A stretch of 5,681 nt of DNA from Actinomycetota bacterium. Lineage in GTDB: Bacteria > Actinomycetota > Acidimicrobiia > Acidimicrobiales > JAFATL01. Made by a program: the position numbers and the translations under genes. Below the pieces are notes generated by a model that was not told the origin of the DNA, made no database searches, and saw nothing but the letters and a program-made list of their open reading frames with translations. This document shows, piece by piece, positions 5,545 to 5,681 of the stretch. The stretch covers positions 1 through 5,681 of the forward strand of contig JAFATL010000002.1 of NCBI GenBank assembly GCA_019243975.1. The letters are read 5' to 3'. Numbering within the stretch: position 1 is the first letter of the stretch; every line of letters begins with the position of its first letter.

Positions 5545-5681
5545 ATGCAGATCGCCTTCTTCCTCTTCCCGGGTATCACCGCCCTCGACGCCGTCGGTCC
5601 CTACGAGGTGCTGCAGCGCCTGCCCGGTGCGGAGGTGGTGTTCTGTGCGACCGCGCCCGGCCCGCAGCGCACCGACAACGG
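5545..5681 (+). CDS. DJ-1/PfpI family protein, isonitrile hydratase-like (5' part)
   Basis: Only the first 45 complete codons are in the window; the rest lies downstream. The N-terminus MQIAFFLFPGITALDAVGPYEVLQRLPG has the first beta strand, the conserved LD...GPYEVL helix with Glu21, and a following strand AEVVFCAT. This closely resembles the start of Pseudomonas isonitrile hydratase (InhA), which converts isonitriles to N-substituted formamides using a nucleophilic cysteine; that cysteine would lie beyond the window, so the activity cannot be checked. The same LDxxGPxEV motif opens the regulator just upstream, making the two related in that domain. The start is well fixed by AAGGAG six bases upstream. 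Spacing of 20 bases from the regulator's stop suggests one transcript. A different DJ-1 subfamily (protease-, amidase- or deglycase-like) is possible. Confidence 0.82.
   Translation, partial: MQIAFFLFPGITALDAVGPYEVLQRLPGAEVVFCATAPGPQRTDN

Noticed and set aside
4427..5545. Upstream extension of the crotonase frame on the minus strand, giving a 640-codon open frame.
   Set aside because: It is antisense to the well-supported regulator gene, has no family-like sequence, and arises from the high-GC lack of stop codons. The real start is the GTG at 4426 with its AAGGA site.

Overview
The window is gene-dense, high-GC DNA with strong G/C preference at third codon positions, GTG starts and tightly packed or translationally coupled genes. 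Together with an F420-type luciferase-like oxidoreductase and a mycobacterial-style crotonase, this suggests an actinobacterium. An uncultured Acidimicrobiia-like or mycobacterial-like lineage is a guess. There are no RNA genes, CRISPR arrays, transposases or phage genes. It reads as ordinary chromosomal accessory metabolism, not a mobile island.

Region 1 (1-1553, + strand): the 3' part of a gene for a protein of the organomercurial lyase (MerB) fold, followed after one base by a luciferase-like monooxygenase of the F420-dependent class. The two are almost certainly co-transcribed. The MerB-like protein keeps both catalytic-type cysteines but has Glu in place of the usual Asp.

Region 2 (1554-1661): a short intergenic stretch dominated by a 52-bp perfect palindrome, extendable to 66 bp, centred on GTATAC. 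It could be a terminator or a dispersed palindromic repeat.

Region 3 (1662-2408, + strand): a lipoprotein of unknown function with a Ser/Thr linker and a four-cysteine secreted domain. It converges on region 4 with only four bases between stop codons.

Region 4 (2413-4426, - strand): a two-gene operon, crotonase (enoyl-CoA hydratase/isomerase superfamily) then a metal-dependent amidohydrolase, one base apart. The crotonase lacks both glutamates of classical hydratases, so its reaction is open.

Region 5 (4427-5681): a 126-bp divergent intergenic region with helically phased TTGGCA/TGGC repeats. It is followed on the + strand by a GlxA-type regulator (DJ-1/PfpI domain plus AraC helix-turn-helix) and the start of a stand-alone DJ-1/PfpI protein resembling isonitrile hydratase. 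The regulator may control its downstream partner and/or the divergent operon. No strikingly novel system is evident. The best leads are the palindrome, the divergent MerB-like/oxidoreductase pair, and the phased repeats beside the AraC-type regulator.
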